Below, piece by piece: positions 20,849 through 32,732 of a stretch of 64,000 bases of DNA. A program made the position numbers and the translations under genes. Positions within the stretch are counted from its first letter, which is position 1; the number at the start of each line of letters is the position of its first letter. The notes under the pieces are model-generated. The model saw only the letters and a list, made by a program, of their open reading frames with translations, did no database searches and was not told the DNA's origin. The stretch is from Oceanicola sp. (lineage in GTDB: Bacteria; Pseudomonadota; Alphaproteobacteria; Rhodobacterales; Rhodobacteraceae): the NCBI GenBank assembly GCA_017792405.1, contig CP051231.1, positions 322,634 through 386,633 of the forward strand. Reading direction: 5' to 3'.

Positions 20849-21610
20849 ATGCCCCTCGAAATCCTCACCGTCCCCTGCCTCTCCGACAACTATGCCTATG
20901 TGGTGAAGGGGCCGGACGGCGTGTGCCTGATCGACGCGCCCGAGGCCGGGCCGATCATCGCCGCGCTGGAGGAGAAGGGCTGGACCCCGGGCGTGCTGAT
21001 GATCACCCACCACCACCACGATCACGTGGGCGGCGTGGAGGAGCTGCGGGCAAAGTATGGCCTCAAGGTCATGGGCCCCAAGGCGGAGGAGGCCAAGCTG
21101 CCCCCGCTCGACATGGCGCTGACCGAGGGGATGAACGGCGGCGAGGGCGAGGGCTACACCGAGCCGCTCGACGTGCCCGGCCACACGCTGGGCCACATGG
21201 CCTTCCACTTCCCGAACGGCGGCGCACTCTTCACGGCCGACAGCCTTATGGCCCTCGGCTGCGGGCGGGTCTTCGAGGGGACGATGGAGCAGATGCACGA
21301 CTCGCTCCAGAAGCTCGCCGCGCTGCCGCCGGAAACAATGGTCTATTCCGGGCACGAATATACGCTCGGCAACGCCAAATTCGCCCTCACCATCGACCCG
21401 GAGAACACGGCGCTTCAGGAAAGGGTGAAAAAAGTGGCAACCCTGCGCGAGGCAGGGGAGCCGACCGCGCAAGTCACGCTCGGCGAGGAACTGGCCACCA
21501 ACCCGTTTCTGCGCTGCGGCGATGCAGGCATACGCGCCACACTCGCCATGGAAAACGCATCCGACGCCGAGGTTTTCGCCGAAATCCGGCGGAGAAAGGA
21601 TGCTTTTTGA
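20849..21610 (+). CDS. gloB: Hydroxyacylglutathione hydrolase (glyoxalase II)
   Basis: A 253-residue metallo-beta-lactamase-fold hydrolase that cleaves S-lactoylglutathione to glutathione and D-lactate, completing methylglyoxal detoxification. The binuclear metal motif [10 protein letters not shown] lies at about residues 53-62, followed by VPGHTLGHM (about 109-117) and [14 protein letters not shown] (about 167-180), and it has the family C-terminal domain. ATG 20849 was chosen with GAAAGGGAA upstream, because the frame's longer opening from 20711 has no homology-like sequence. clpA follows after a hairpin. Confidence 0.96.
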   Translation: MPLEILTVPCLSDNYAYVVKGPDGVCLIDAPEAGPIIAALEEKGWTPGVLMITHHHHDHVGGVEELRAKYGLKVMGPKAEEAKLPPLDMALTEGMNGGEGEGYTEPLDVPGHTLGHMAFHFPNGGALFTADSLMALGCGRVFEGTMEQMHDSLQKLAALPPETMVYSGHEYTLGNAKFALTIDPENTALQERVKKVATLREAGEPTAQVTLGEELATNPFLRCGDAGIRATLAMENASDAEVFAEIRRRKDAF

Positions 21611-21727
21611 TGCCACCGCCCTATAATGCCGCGGGCGCTCCCAAGGGCACTTCACGGCACCCGGGCATCCCGATCACAATTCGGGCAAATTCGGGCCTTG
21701 GGCGAAAAAACTCTCACAAAAGACTTG

Positions 21728-21753
21728 AAGGTTCGGGTTTTCCACCGAACTTT
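21728..21753 (+). terminator. Candidate terminator between gloB and clpA
   Basis: AAGGTTCGG (21728-21736) pairs with CCGAACTTT (21745-21753) through one G-U pair, 8-nt loop, followed by AATCTTAT. It lies 117 bp after gloB and 69 bp before clpA. The same bases include CTTGAAG at 21724, which could instead be part of a -35 element for clpA. Confidence 0.35.
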
Positions 21754-21821
21754 AATCTTATGAGGTCACGGTCAGGGACGGGCCAAACCCTCCTCGGCCA
21801 CAAGGGAAAGGAGCACATCGC

Positions 21822-24154
<2,333 letters not shown>

Positions 24155-24158
<4 letters not shown>

Positions 24159-25210
24159 CGGCAGAGCCGGAAGACAAACAAAGGGAGCGCCGTTTGGCGC
24201 TCCCTTTCGCCTTTCTGGCCCTCACACTCGCCGCCACGCCCCTCACCGCAGGCCCGCCGCTGCTCGGCCAGCCGGTGGACTGCACGTTGGGCCGCGACTG
24301 CTACATCCAGCAATATTTTGACCGTGATCCTGATGCCGGTGAGGTGCAGGATTTCAGCTGCGGCACCCTCGCCAACGATGGCCACGGCGGCACCGATTTT
24401 GCGGTGCCCACGCTGGAGGCCGTTGCCGCAGGCGTCACCGTGGTCGCCGCCGCGCCCGGCACCGTGCTCGGCGCCCGCGACGGCATGGCCGATGTCTCCT
24501 CGCTCGCCGAAAATGCCCCTGATCTCGCCGGGCGCGACTGCGGCAATGGCGTGATGATCGACCATGGCGATGGCTGGACCACGCAGTATTGCCACCTGCG
24601 CCAAGGCTCCGTGGTAGTAGAGACCGGACAGCGCGTGGCCATGGGCACACCCCTCGGCCTCGTCGGCATGTCAGGCCGCGCCTCCTTTCCGCACCTGCAT
24701 CTGACCCTCCGGCAAGGCACTGAAAAGGTTGATCCTTTCGCCCCCGATGCCGCAGTCGCCTGCGCCCTTCCCGGCGCCGCCCCGGCAGATGCCGCGCCCA
24801 CCATAGCCAGCCCCGGTGGCCGCACCAGCCTCTGGCTGGAAGCCCCGCCCTATGTGCCCGGCGGTCTCATCGCCGTGGGCCTCACCTCCGAGGTGCCCAG
24901 CATCGAAGAGGTCCGCGCCGGGCTGCGCACCGCATCCGTCACCCCGCCGAAGACGCCCGCGATGGTGATCTGGGCCTACAGCTTTGCCGGCGCGCCGGGC
25001 GACGAGATTGAGATCATCTTCGAAGGCCCCGAGGGCGAGATCGGCCGCCATACCGACGTGCTCGACAAGGCCCAGCCCTTCGTGCTGAGGGCTTACGGCA
25101 AGCGCACGCCCGCCGCAGGCTGGTCATGGGGTACCTACACCGGCACGGTCATCCACCGCCGGGACGGCACCGAACTCGGGCGCCGCTACATCCAGACCGA
25201 AGTGAACTAG
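24155..25210 (+). CDS. M23 family metallopeptidase-like secreted protein
   Basis: A 351-residue exported protein with a LytM/M23 domain. The zinc motifs are HGGTDFAV (His and Asp, about residues 77-84) and HLHL (about 175-178), so both halves of the H-x3-D ... H-x-H site are intact; it probably cleaves or binds peptidoglycan cross-links. A hydrophobic signal core LALPFAFLALTLAATPLTA sits at residues 14-32. ATG 24155 overlaps the clpA stop. An alternative TTG at 24194, 6 nt after AAGGGAG, would start directly at the signal core, and avoids placing the clpA terminator inside the gene. Its stop overlaps that of the convergent HAD gene. Confidence 0.85.
24180..24207 (+). terminator. Strong hairpin after clpA, inside the 5' end of the M23 gene
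   Basis: A perfect 12-bp stem AAAGGGAGCGCC/GGCGCTCCCTTT (24180-24191 with 24196-24207) and a 4-nt loop, 22 bp after the clpA stop. Its form resembles the groEL terminator in this window, where the terminal Ts belong to the stem. It overlaps the start region of the next gene and would mask its AAGGGAG ribosome site. Confidence 0.65.
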
Positions 25211-26082
25211 CGCAGAAACCCGATCGCGTAGGTCGTCGCCATCTGGTGATGCGCGAGATACTCGTCGAGCTTTTCCTGCACCGGCTGGCCGCCCGGCGCG
25301 GTGCCCGTCTCAAGCGCGCCAAGGCCGCCGGAGATGAAGAGGCAATCGAGGCCCTCGCCCATCGCCCCCTTCACATCGGTCAGCACCCCGTCGCCAATGC
25401 ACAGGATCGGCCCAGCCGGGTCGCCCCCCACCTCGGCCAGGCGCGCCCGCGCAAGGTCGTAGATCGGCGGATGCGGCTTGCCGAAATAAAGGCTCTCGCC
25501 CCCCATCTCGGTGTAGAGCTTGGCCAGCGCGCCCGCGCACCACTCCCGGCTCTCACCCCGGTCCACCACGATATCGGGGTTGGCGCAGAGCAGCTTCATC
25601 CCTTTCTGCTTGGCATAAAGGAACGGGCCGCGCATCTCCTCGGGGTCGGCATGCGGGTCGAACGGGCCGGTGCAGACGATGCCCTCGGCCTCTTCCATCT
25701 CCACCCGCTCAATCTCAACCGGGTCTTTCACAAGGTTCAGCGGCTCGAAGAAGGTCAGGTCGAACGGCTGGCCGATGAACCAGACCTTGCGGCCCACCGC
25801 GCCCCGGAACATCGCCGCGCGGGCGGAGTCGCCCGAGGTGGCGATCACGTCCCATGCGTCATCGGGCACGCCCCACTGGCCCAGCTGCTTTTGCACCTCG
25901 GCGCGGGCGCGGGGCGCGTTGGTCAGCAGCACCACCTTCTTGCCCGCCGAGCGAAACGCCTGCAGCGCCGCGACGGCCTCGGGGAAGGCCGTCACCCCAT
26001 TGTGGACGCAGCCCCAAAGGTCGACGAAGGCCGCGTCATACTGATGCGCGACCTCCGAGAGCGATCCGATGACCTGGCTCAA
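25207..26082 (-). CDS. TIGR01459-type HAD-IIA family phosphatase
   Basis: A 291-residue NagD-like HAD hydrolase. Motif I is FVDLWGCVHNG with the nucleophile Asp at about residue 20, where the usual second Asp of DxD is Trp, as typical for this subfamily. Motif II is VVLLTNAPR at about 50-58, the motif III Lys is in YFGKPHPPIY, and motif IV is CIGDGVLTDVKGA. It is cytoplasmic, with an unknown phosphate-ester substrate. It is separated by 4 bp from the upstream ppaC, so it is co-transcribed; a phosphatase/pyrophosphatase pairing is plausible but unexplained. Confidence 0.92.
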   Translation of the reverse strand: MSQVIGSLSEVAHQYDAAFVDLWGCVHNGVTAFPEAVAALQAFRSAGKKVVLLTNAPRARAEVQKQLGQWGVPDDAWDVIATSGDSARAAMFRGAVGRKVWFIGQPFDLTFFEPLNLVKDPVEIERVEMEEAEGIVCTGPFDPHADPEEMRGPFLYAKQKGMKLLCANPDIVVDRGESREWCAGALAKLYTEMGGESLYFGKPHPPIYDLARARLAEVGGDPAGPILCIGDGVLTDVKGAMGEGLDCLFISGGLGALETGTAPGGQPVQEKLDEYLAHHQMATTYAIGFLR

Positions 26083-26086
26083 CGGC

Positions 26087-27007
26087 TCAGACCTTGAGCG
26101 CGGGGATGATCTGCTTCTTGCGGCTCATCACGCCGGGCAGAACCACGGTGTCACCGCTGACAGACGCGCCAAAGCTCTTCTCGGCCACGGTCTTCACCAG
26201 ATCGTTCGGCACCAGCAGCGTGGCCTCCTCGGCGAGGATGTCGATCACGAAGAGCAGCACCTGATCCACGCCATCCTCGGCGGCCACGGCCTTCATGCTC
26301 TCCATCAGGCTGTCCTTGCGGTCGAGCACGATCTTCGGTGCGGTGGTCTCCAGCACCGACACGCGGAACTTGGTGCCGTCCACCGGGTATTCCTTGGAGT
26401 CCATCCGCAGCAGCTCGGCATCCGAAAAGGCCGATACGTCGCTCTTGGCTTCGAACATCTCCGAGGCATAGGCGCTCAGGTCGAGCCCCAGATCGGCGGC
26501 CAGGTCCTCGGCCAGCGCCTTGTCCTGCTCGGTCGTGGTAGGCGAGCGGAACTCCAGCGTGTCAGAGAGGATGCAGGAGAGCATCAGCCCCTTGATCCCC
26601 TCGGGCATCTTGGCGGCGTTCTCGCCCATCAGGTTGTGCATGATGGTCGCGGTGCAGGCCAGCGGCTTGATGGTGATGTCGATTGGCCCCTTGGTCTCGA
26701 TCCCGCCGGTCAGCTTGTGGTGGTCGATGATCTGCAGAATGTCGGCATCGTTGATCGCGTCGGGCAGCTCGGCGGGGTTGTTGGTGTCGACGATGATAAC
26801 CTGCTCACCGGCCTCGACGCCTTCGATGATCGCGGGCTGCTCATAGCCCCATTTCTTCAGCACGAAGGCGGCCTCGGTGTTGGGCTCGCCGAGCAGCACG
26901 GCCTCGGCCTGCTGGCCACGGTGCTCGGTCATGTACCACGCCCAGATGAGCGGGGAGCCGGTGCTGTCGGTGTCGGGGGACTTGTGGCCAAAAACCTTGA
27001 TCGTCAT
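26087..27007 (-). CDS. ppaC: Manganese-dependent inorganic pyrophosphatase
   Basis: A 306-residue family II pyrophosphatase of the DHH superfamily, hydrolysing PPi to phosphate to pull biosynthetic reactions forward. Metal ligands appear in order: GHKSPDTDS (residues 7-15), VDTNN (about 73-77), DHH (about 94-96) and SDTLEFRSP (about 148-156), with the C-terminal substrate-binding SRKKQI near the end. It is a normal length. First gene of a two-gene unit with the HAD phosphatase. Confidence 0.96.
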   Translation of the reverse strand: MTIKVFGHKSPDTDSTGSPLIWAWYMTEHRGQQAEAVLLGEPNTEAAFVLKKWGYEQPAIIEGVEAGEQVIIVDTNNPAELPDAINDADILQIIDHHKLTGGIETKGPIDITIKPLACTATIMHNLMGENAAKMPEGIKGLMLSCILSDTLEFRSPTTTEQDKALAEDLAADLGLDLSAYASEMFEAKSDVSAFSDAELLRMDSKEYPVDGTKFRVSVLETTAPKIVLDRKDSLMESMKAVAAEDGVDQVLLFVIDILAEEATLLVPNDLVKTVAEKSFGASVSGDTVVLPGVMSRKKQIIPALKV

Positions 27008-27119
27008 GTCGTGCCTGCGTTGCCTAGGGAGGAGTCGCGGGCCTTGTAGCGCTGTGTTCGGGTGATGTCACCCGTGGAGGCGGCTAGAGCGAGGGGCATT
27101 TGACCGCAGGCCGCCCCAT

Positions 27120-27312
27120 CGCTAGGGTGCGGCTACCGAAGAGGAGACTGGACCAATGCGCAACACGGGCTGAACCCGCTGCCATCCCTGACCGCCTCCC
27201 CCGCTGGGGAGCGCCCTTCCTTTCGGAGTGCCCTGACAATGGACAACGCAAGCTGACACCGCCGCGGCGGTCCGCCGCCATTTCCCTTTTGTCAGATCAA
27301 GCGAGGCACCAC
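27120..27312 (+). other. Structured leader with a five-codon ORF upstream of a small basic-protein gene
   Basis: A Shine-Dalgarno GAGGAG (27141-27146) precedes a five-codon ORF, MRNTG-stop (27156-27173). Downstream are the hairpins CTCCCC/GGGGAG (27196-27201 with 27206-27211) and a GC-rich palindromic patch around GCGGCGGTCCGCCGCC at about 27265-27280, followed by ATTTCCCTTTTG. This looks like a translated leader with attenuator-like folds ahead of 27313. The rest of the 27008-27312 gap after ppaC shows nothing else. I could not match it to a known riboswitch class. Confidence 0.45.
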
Positions 27313-27483
27313 ATGCCCCAGAACCGTAAATCCCGCCGGGCCGCCAAGGCCGGCGCCCGCAACCCCCGTTCCGCCGCGCGGCCTGCATTGCGCCGCCCGC
27401 CAGAGCGAGAGGCCCCGCGCCCCGCGCCCAAACAGCGTGGCGGACGGCCACCGCTCTTTCCGGGTCGCACCGGAGGGCGGTAG
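27313..27483 (+). CDS. Small arginine-rich basic protein
   Basis: A 56-residue frame from ATG 27313 beginning MPQNRKSRRAAKAGARN and rich in R, A and P throughout. It has no signal peptide or membrane segment; the charge suggests nucleic-acid or ribosome association, but nothing more can be said. The Shine-Dalgarno is poor (AAGCGAGG, 27299-27306). The unusually organised leader upstream is the best reason to consider it real. It converges on the LysE-family gene. Confidence 0.45.
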   Translation: MPQNRKSRRAAKAGARNPRSAARPALRRPPEREAPRPAPKQRGGRPPLFPGRTGGR

Positions 27484-27522
27484 CTTTGAGCGCGCCGCCC
27501 GGCCTGTTTCGGTCGGGCGGCG

Positions 27523-28125
27523 TTACTCCGTGCCAGTCAGGAGCACCGGGTAGAGCGAAGCCACCAGCAGCAGCGCCATCGTCCAGTTGAAGCCGCGCAG
27601 CCGGGCCGGGGAGGTGAGCCAGCGTTTCAGCTGTTGCCCGGCCACCACCCACAGGCTGATGAGCGGCACCGACACCAGCGCAAAGGCCGCGCCGACGAGG
27701 GCCACCGAGGCCAGCGTCCGGTCGGGCGCGTAAACCGTGATCGCGGTCAGCGCCATGCTCCAGGCCTTCGGGTTCACCCATTGAAACCCCGCGCCCTGCA
27801 AGAAGGTCAGCGGCTTGCCGCCCGCGCTGGCCCCGTCCGGTGCCGCCGCATGAGCGATCTTCCATGCCAGCCAGAGCATGTAGAGCACGGCTGCGAACTT
27901 CAGCAGCGTGTAGCTCAGGGGCCAGAGATCGAAGAGCGCCATCAGCCCGGCGCCGACCCCCAGCACCAGCACCGCCACGCCGATGGAGATGCCCAGCATG
28001 TGCGGCACCGTCCGGCGGTAGCCAAAGTTGGCTCCGCTCGCCATCAGCATCATGTTGTTCGGCCCCGGCGTAACGGTGCTGACGATGCAGAAGGCGAGGA
28101 GCGCGGTGAGGAGAGCATAGGTCAT
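27523..28125 (-). CDS. LysE family amino-acid exporter
   Basis: A 200-residue inner-membrane exporter of the LysE/RhtB family with about six hydrophobic helices. The conserved N-terminal motif is STVTPGPNNMMLMASGANFG at about residues 15-34, and QWVNPKAWSMALTA at about 114-127 is the second family signature. It probably exports an amino acid or analogue. ATG 28125 (MTYALL) was preferred over an upstream codon because the extra ten residues are basic and atypical. It is divergent from an Lrp-type regulator gene with a palindrome over its start codon, the classic exporter/regulator arrangement. Confidence 0.92.
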   Translation of the reverse strand: MTYALLTALLAFCIVSTVTPGPNNMMLMASGANFGYRRTVPHMLGISIGVAVLVLGVGAGLMALFDLWPLSYTLLKFAAVLYMLWLAWKIAHAAAPDGASAGGKPLTFLQGAGFQWVNPKAWSMALTAITVYAPDRTLASVALVGAAFALVSVPLISLWVVAGQQLKRWLTSPARLRGFNWTMALLLVASLYPVLLTGTE

Positions 28126-28143
28126 GGCGCAAGTTGTGCGCCA
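28125..28143. promoter_or_regulatory. Palindromic operator candidate over the lysE-type start codon
   Basis: TGGCGCA-N5-TGCGCCA lies in the 73-bp divergent gap between the exporter and Lrp genes, touching the exporter start codon. Further partial dyads follow (TGTGC-N11-GCACA at 28173-28193). The obvious ligand-responsive binder is the neighbouring Lrp-type protein. Confidence 0.5.
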
Positions 28144-28198
28144 TTTGCGGCGCAATGTGGTTGCGTTCTACGGTGTGCGTGCCAAAAATGCACAATAA

Positions 28199-28651
28199 AT
28201 GACGAACATGGATGACATAAACCGCCGAATATTGCGTGAACTCTCCCGCGACGGCCGCATCAGCAATACCGAGCTGGCCGAGCGCGTCGGCCTCTCGCCC
28301 TCGGCTTGCCTGCGCCGGGTGCAGGAACTGGAGCGCACGGGCGTGATCAAGGGCTACCGCGCGGTGCTGGACCCGCAGGCGATGGGGCAGGGGTTTGTCG
28401 CCATGCTCGGCGTGGGCCTCTCCGTGCATACCAAGAAAAGCCAGGAAGACTTCGAAAAGGCGATGGCCCGCGCGCCGCAGGTCCGCGAGTGCCACAACAT
28501 CACTGGGGTGATCGAATACTTGCTGCGGGTTGAGGTAGAGGATATTGCCGCTTTCAAGCTCTTTCACACCGAGATTCTCGGGGCCTTGCCTCAGGTGAAC
28601 TCGATCACCACCTATGTCGTCATGGGCTCGCCCAAGGACGAACGCGGCTAG
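28199..28651 (+). CDS. Lrp/AsnC family transcriptional regulator
   Basis: A 150-residue regulator: N-terminal helix-turn-helix (INRRILRELSRDGRISNTELAERVGLSPSACLRRVQ, cited as segments INRRILRELSRDGR and VGLSPSACLRRVQELE) and a C-terminal RAM ligand-binding domain ending in SITTYVVMGSPK. The start is ATG 28199 or ATG 28208; neither has a clear Shine-Dalgarno. Divergence from a LysE-type exporter suggests it senses an amino acid and induces efflux. Confidence 0.93.
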   Translation: MTNMDDINRRILRELSRDGRISNTELAERVGLSPSACLRRVQELERTGVIKGYRAVLDPQAMGQGFVAMLGVGLSVHTKKSQEDFEKAMARAPQVRECHNITGVIEYLLRVEVEDIAAFKLFHTEILGALPQVNSITTYVVMGSPKDERG

Positions 28652-28722
28652 GGCGCCCACCAACAGGCTTGGCGCCGGGTGCACGCGGCGGAGAGTGGAG
28701 CAAATTTTCCGCAAGCCTCTGG

Positions 28723-28751
28723 TTGACTCACTCCCGACACCTCCTTACATC
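28723..28751 (+). promoter_or_regulatory. Sigma-70-type promoter of groESL
   Basis: TTGACT at 28723-28728 and TACATC at 28746-28751 with a 17-bp spacer. The CIRCE operator begins 8 bp downstream, overlapping the expected transcription start. Confidence 0.6.
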
Positions 28752-28758
28752 GGCTGCG

Positions 28759-28785
28759 TTATCACTCTCCCTTGGTGAGTGCTAA
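28759..28785 (+). promoter_or_regulatory. CIRCE operator (HrcA-binding site) of groESL
   Basis: TTATCACTC-N9-GAGTGCTAA matches the consensus inverted repeat TTAGCACTC-N9-GAGTGCTAA with one mismatch in the left arm. It lies 37 bp upstream of groES. HrcA, whose gene is not in this window, should repress here and release on heat stress. Confidence 0.93.
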
Positions 28786-28821
28786 CAGCAAGATTAACCT
28801 CGAACGAAGGAGCGTTCAGAG

Positions 28822-29112
28822 ATGGCTTTTACCCCGCTTCATGACCGCGTTGTCGTCCGCCGCGTGGCATCCGACGAAAAAACCGCCGGTGGCCTCATCA
28901 TCCCCGACAGCGCCAAGGAAAAGCCCGCCGAGGGCGAAATCGTGTCGGTTGGCGCCGGTGCGCGTGACGACGCTGGCAACCGCATCACCCCCGATGTGAA
29001 GGCAGGCGACCGCGTGCTCTTCGGCAAGTGGTCCGGCACCGAAGTTCAGATCGACGGCGAAGAGCTGCTGATCATGAAAGAGTCCGACATCATGGGTGTG
29101 ATCGCTGCCTGA
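28822..29112 (+). CDS. groES: Co-chaperonin GroES
   Basis: A 96-residue Hsp10 that caps GroEL. It starts [15 protein letters not shown], has the mobile-loop region [19 protein letters not shown] (residues 18-36) and the C-terminal strand [14 protein letters not shown]. It starts at ATG 28822 after GAAGGAG. Co-transcribed with groEL, 49 bp apart, behind a CIRCE-controlled promoter. Confidence 0.98.
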   Translation: MAFTPLHDRVVVRRVASDEKTAGGLIIPDSAKEKPAEGEIVSVGAGARDDAGNRITPDVKAGDRVLFGKWSGTEVQIDGEELLIMKESDIMGVIAA

Positions 29113-29131
29113 TCGGCTGCGAACCCCCTGA

Positions 29132-30805
<1,674 letters not shown>

Positions 30806-30829
30806 GCCAGCCCGGCTTTGAAATCAGGG

Positions 30830-30860
30830 AAGGGGCCGCATCTCGCGGCCCCTTTTCTTT
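30830..30860 (+). terminator. Rho-independent terminator of groESL
   Basis: AAGGGGCCGC/GCGGCCCCTT stem (30830-30839 with 30845-30854), 5-nt loop, then TTCTTTTG. It lies 25 bp after the groEL stop and also faces the convergent ATP-grasp gene. Confidence 0.9.
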
Positions 30861-30881
30861 TGGGCGCGGCCCAGCCGGGGT

Positions 30882-31784
30882 TCAGCCGGGCACCAGCGCC
30901 CGCACCATCGCCTCGGTCAGCTTGCCGCCCGCCTTGCGGTCGAACCCGGCGAACATCGGGCCGGAGTTGACCTCGAGCACGCAAAGGCTTCCGTCGACTG
31001 GCCGGGTCTTCAGATCATAGGCGCAAAAACTGAGGCCAAGGCCCTCTGCCAGCCCAAGGAGCTTTTCGCCAATACCGTCCGGCAGGGTCAGGTCCGGGCG
31101 ATAGTCGAGGCTGCTCTCCCGGGTCGAGCGATGGTCCAGCGCGGGGCTGTCCAGCTCGAACATATGCAGCGCGCCGCCGACCACGAAGGCGCGGAACTCC
31201 GGGTAAACCAGCCGCTCCTGCACGAACACAGGGTTGGGCGCGGCCTCGTCCTTCCACTCGGTCTCTGCATCGACCTCACCGAAGGTGGCACAATGCGCGC
31301 CGCCCGCCGCCGGCTTCACCACGCAACCATCGCCGAAGGCAGCTATCGACCGGCGGTCATTGGTGACGAGCGTGCGCGGCACCTGCAGCCCGGCCTGCGC
31401 GGCCCGCACCAGAAAGGCGCTCTTGTTGCCCGCCGCCGCCGCAGGCTCCGGGTTGAAGCTGGCCACCGTCTCCGTGCTCTGCAGCCAGCCATCCAGCGTG
31501 GAGTACCACGCCATCGAGCGGTCCACCCGCATCGGGTCGCCGGTGGTGGGGTTGAACACGTCGTAGCGCAAAAAACCGCCCGTCACCTCCAGCGGGTGCC
31601 CGTCAATCGAGAGGGCGCCGCTGGCAAAATCCCAACTGATCGGCGGCTCATGGTCCGGCCCGTGAAAGATGCCCGCAATCGAAACCCCAAGCCTCCGGGC
31701 CGCCGTGGCGAGCGCGTGGAGGTTGGGGTCGTTCGCGCCGCCTGCGATGAGCAGATCGGCGCGAAACGGGGTTGCCTCGGCCAC
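30882..31784 (-). CDS. ATP-grasp ligase, predicted graspetide (omega-ester peptide) maturase
   Basis: A 300-residue ATP-grasp protein of the RimK/MdnC-like type. Visible family elements: NKSAFLVRAAQAGLQVPRTL then VTND (residues 120-143), the nucleotide Lys in CVVKPAAGG (154-162), VFVQERLVYPEFRAFVV (186-202), and the metal-binding end CAYDLKTRP ... VLEVNSGPMFAGFD (254-282). The length matches the microviridin/plesiocin ester-forming ligases (about 300-340). It starts at GTG 31784 immediately after the TAA of the repeat-rich precursor gene, so the two are translationally coupled. In graspetide pathways such enzymes link Thr/Ser hydroxyls to Glu/Asp side chains. Identification of the substrate as the adjacent repeats is inference from motif and position. 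Confidence 0.8.
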   Translation of the reverse strand: MAEATPFRADLLIAGGANDPNLHALATAARRLGVSIAGIFHGPDHEPPISWDFASGALSIDGHPLEVTGGFLRYDVFNPTTGDPMRVDRSMAWYSTLDGWLQSTETVASFNPEPAAAAGNKSAFLVRAAQAGLQVPRTLVTNDRRSIAAFGDGCVVKPAAGGAHCATFGEVDAETEWKDEAAPNPVFVQERLVYPEFRAFVVGGALHMFELDSPALDHRSTRESSLDYRPDLTLPDGIGEKLLGLAEGLGLSFCAYDLKTRPVDGSLCVLEVNSGPMFAGFDRKAGGKLTEAMVRALVPG

Positions 31785-32732
31785 TTAGCGGCGGCCGAAG
31801 GGGTTGCGGTTGCCCAGCGCGGTGAACGGGTCGAGCATGTTCTCGCCGGTCACCCCCTTGAAGCCGCCGGTCTCTTCGCCGGTGGCCGCCGTGCTCGGAT
31901 CGCCCCCCGGCTCCTCGCCGGTGGCGGCCGTCGAGGCGCCGCTCTCGGCGATCACCGGGCTGCCGCCTGGCCCGCCCTCGCCGACAAAGCCGGTGCCGCC
32001 CTCTTCACCGAGGGCCAAGGTCGTGGGCGGTCCTTCCTCTCCCAAGGCAGCGGTCTTCGGGCCTTCCTCGCCCACAAAGACAGTCTTCGGCCCCTCTTCG
32101 CCGATAGCGGCTGTCTTCGGGCCTTCCTCGCCGAAGATCGGCGTGGTGCCGGGGCCCTCTTCTCCCACGAACGGCGTGGTGCCCGGATCTTCCTCGCCCA
32201 CAAAGGGCGAAGTGCCCGGCCCTTCTTCCCCAACAAAGGGGGTGGTGCCGGGGCCTTCTTCACCCTTGAACGGGCTTGTCTCAGGGCCCTCCTCGCCAAG
32301 GAACGGGGTCGTTGGCGGGCCCTCCTCGCCCAGTGCCCGCGTGGTGAAGTCCTCACCGATGGGCAGGGTGGGCGGCCCTTCTTCGCCAATCGCCAGCGTG
32401 GTAAACTCGCCGCCGGGCCGCAGCAGCTGAATCGGGTCATTGCTGCGCGAGACAACGCGCACGCCAACGATCCGCGCCACGTCGTCCTTCCAGACAAAGG
32501 AGGCAGCAGCGGGCGAGATCACCTGCGCCACGATCCCGTCGGGCGGCTCGGCCACGAACTCCAGATCGAGGATGCCATCGGCAGAGAGTTTCTTCTCCAG
32601 CGGCTTCAGCTCCGGCGCCGTCCACCCTGCGGTGGTCGTATCGCCGGTGACGCTGATCGAAAGCTGCGGAGGTTCGCTTTCAAGCACGTTGAGCTGGATC
32701 GAGTTGATGCGGAATATCTTCATCTTGGCCAT
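31785..32732 (-). CDS. Predicted multi-core graspetide precursor with tandem [TS][TS]xxxGEEGP repeats
   Basis: A 315-residue protein in two parts. Residues 1-105 look like a folded leader (MAKMKIFRINSIQLNVLESE onward, mostly beta). Residues 111-246 hold thirteen 7-11 residue repeats such as TTLAIGEEGPP, TTPFLGEEGPE, TSPFKGEEGPG, TTPFVGEEGPG and TTLALGEEGG; degenerate copies continue to about 293 (STAATGEE twice). The TTxxxxEE spacing equals the core consensus of plesiocin-type (group 2) graspetides. The start is ATG 32732 with AAGGAGG 5-6 nt upstream; a longer frame to 32798 lacks support. There is no signal peptide. No protease or dedicated exporter gene is adjacent. A repetitive structural protein is the main alternative, but the coupled ATP-grasp gene argues against it. 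Confidence 0.82.
   Translation of the reverse strand: MAKMKIFRINSIQLNVLESEPPQLSISVTGDTTTAGWTAPELKPLEKKLSADGILDLEFVAEPPDGIVAQVISPAAASFVWKDDVARIVGVRVVSRSNDPIQLLRPGGEFTTLAIGEEGPPTLPIGEDFTTRALGEEGPPTTPFLGEEGPETSPFKGEEGPGTTPFVGEEGPGTSPFVGEEDPGTTPFVGEEGPGTTPIFGEEGPKTAAIGEEGPKTVFVGEEGPKTAALGEEGPPTTLALGEEGGTGFVGEGGPGGSPVIAESGASTAATGEEPGGDPSTAATGEETGGFKGVTGENMLDPFTALGNRNPFGRR
31854..32402 (-). repeat. Tandem repeat array encoding the graspetide core motifs
   Basis: Coding tandem repeat with a period of 30-33 nt, corresponding to residues 111-293 of the precursor. The best-conserved part (31995-32402) encodes 13 units; the 3' part is degenerate in the Glu pair and spacing. Third-codon-position differences between units show that the repeats are under protein-level selection rather than very recent duplications. 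Confidence 0.85.

Noticed and set aside
27120..27312. Possible yybP-ykoY (Mn) or other known riboswitch.
   Set aside because: I could not align the conserved core, and the downstream gene is not a metal exporter. Kept as an unclassified leader.
31854..32402. Regular 30-33-nt repeats that could be taken for a CRISPR array.
   Set aside because: They lie in one open frame, have no unique spacers, and translate to a graded repeat peptide.
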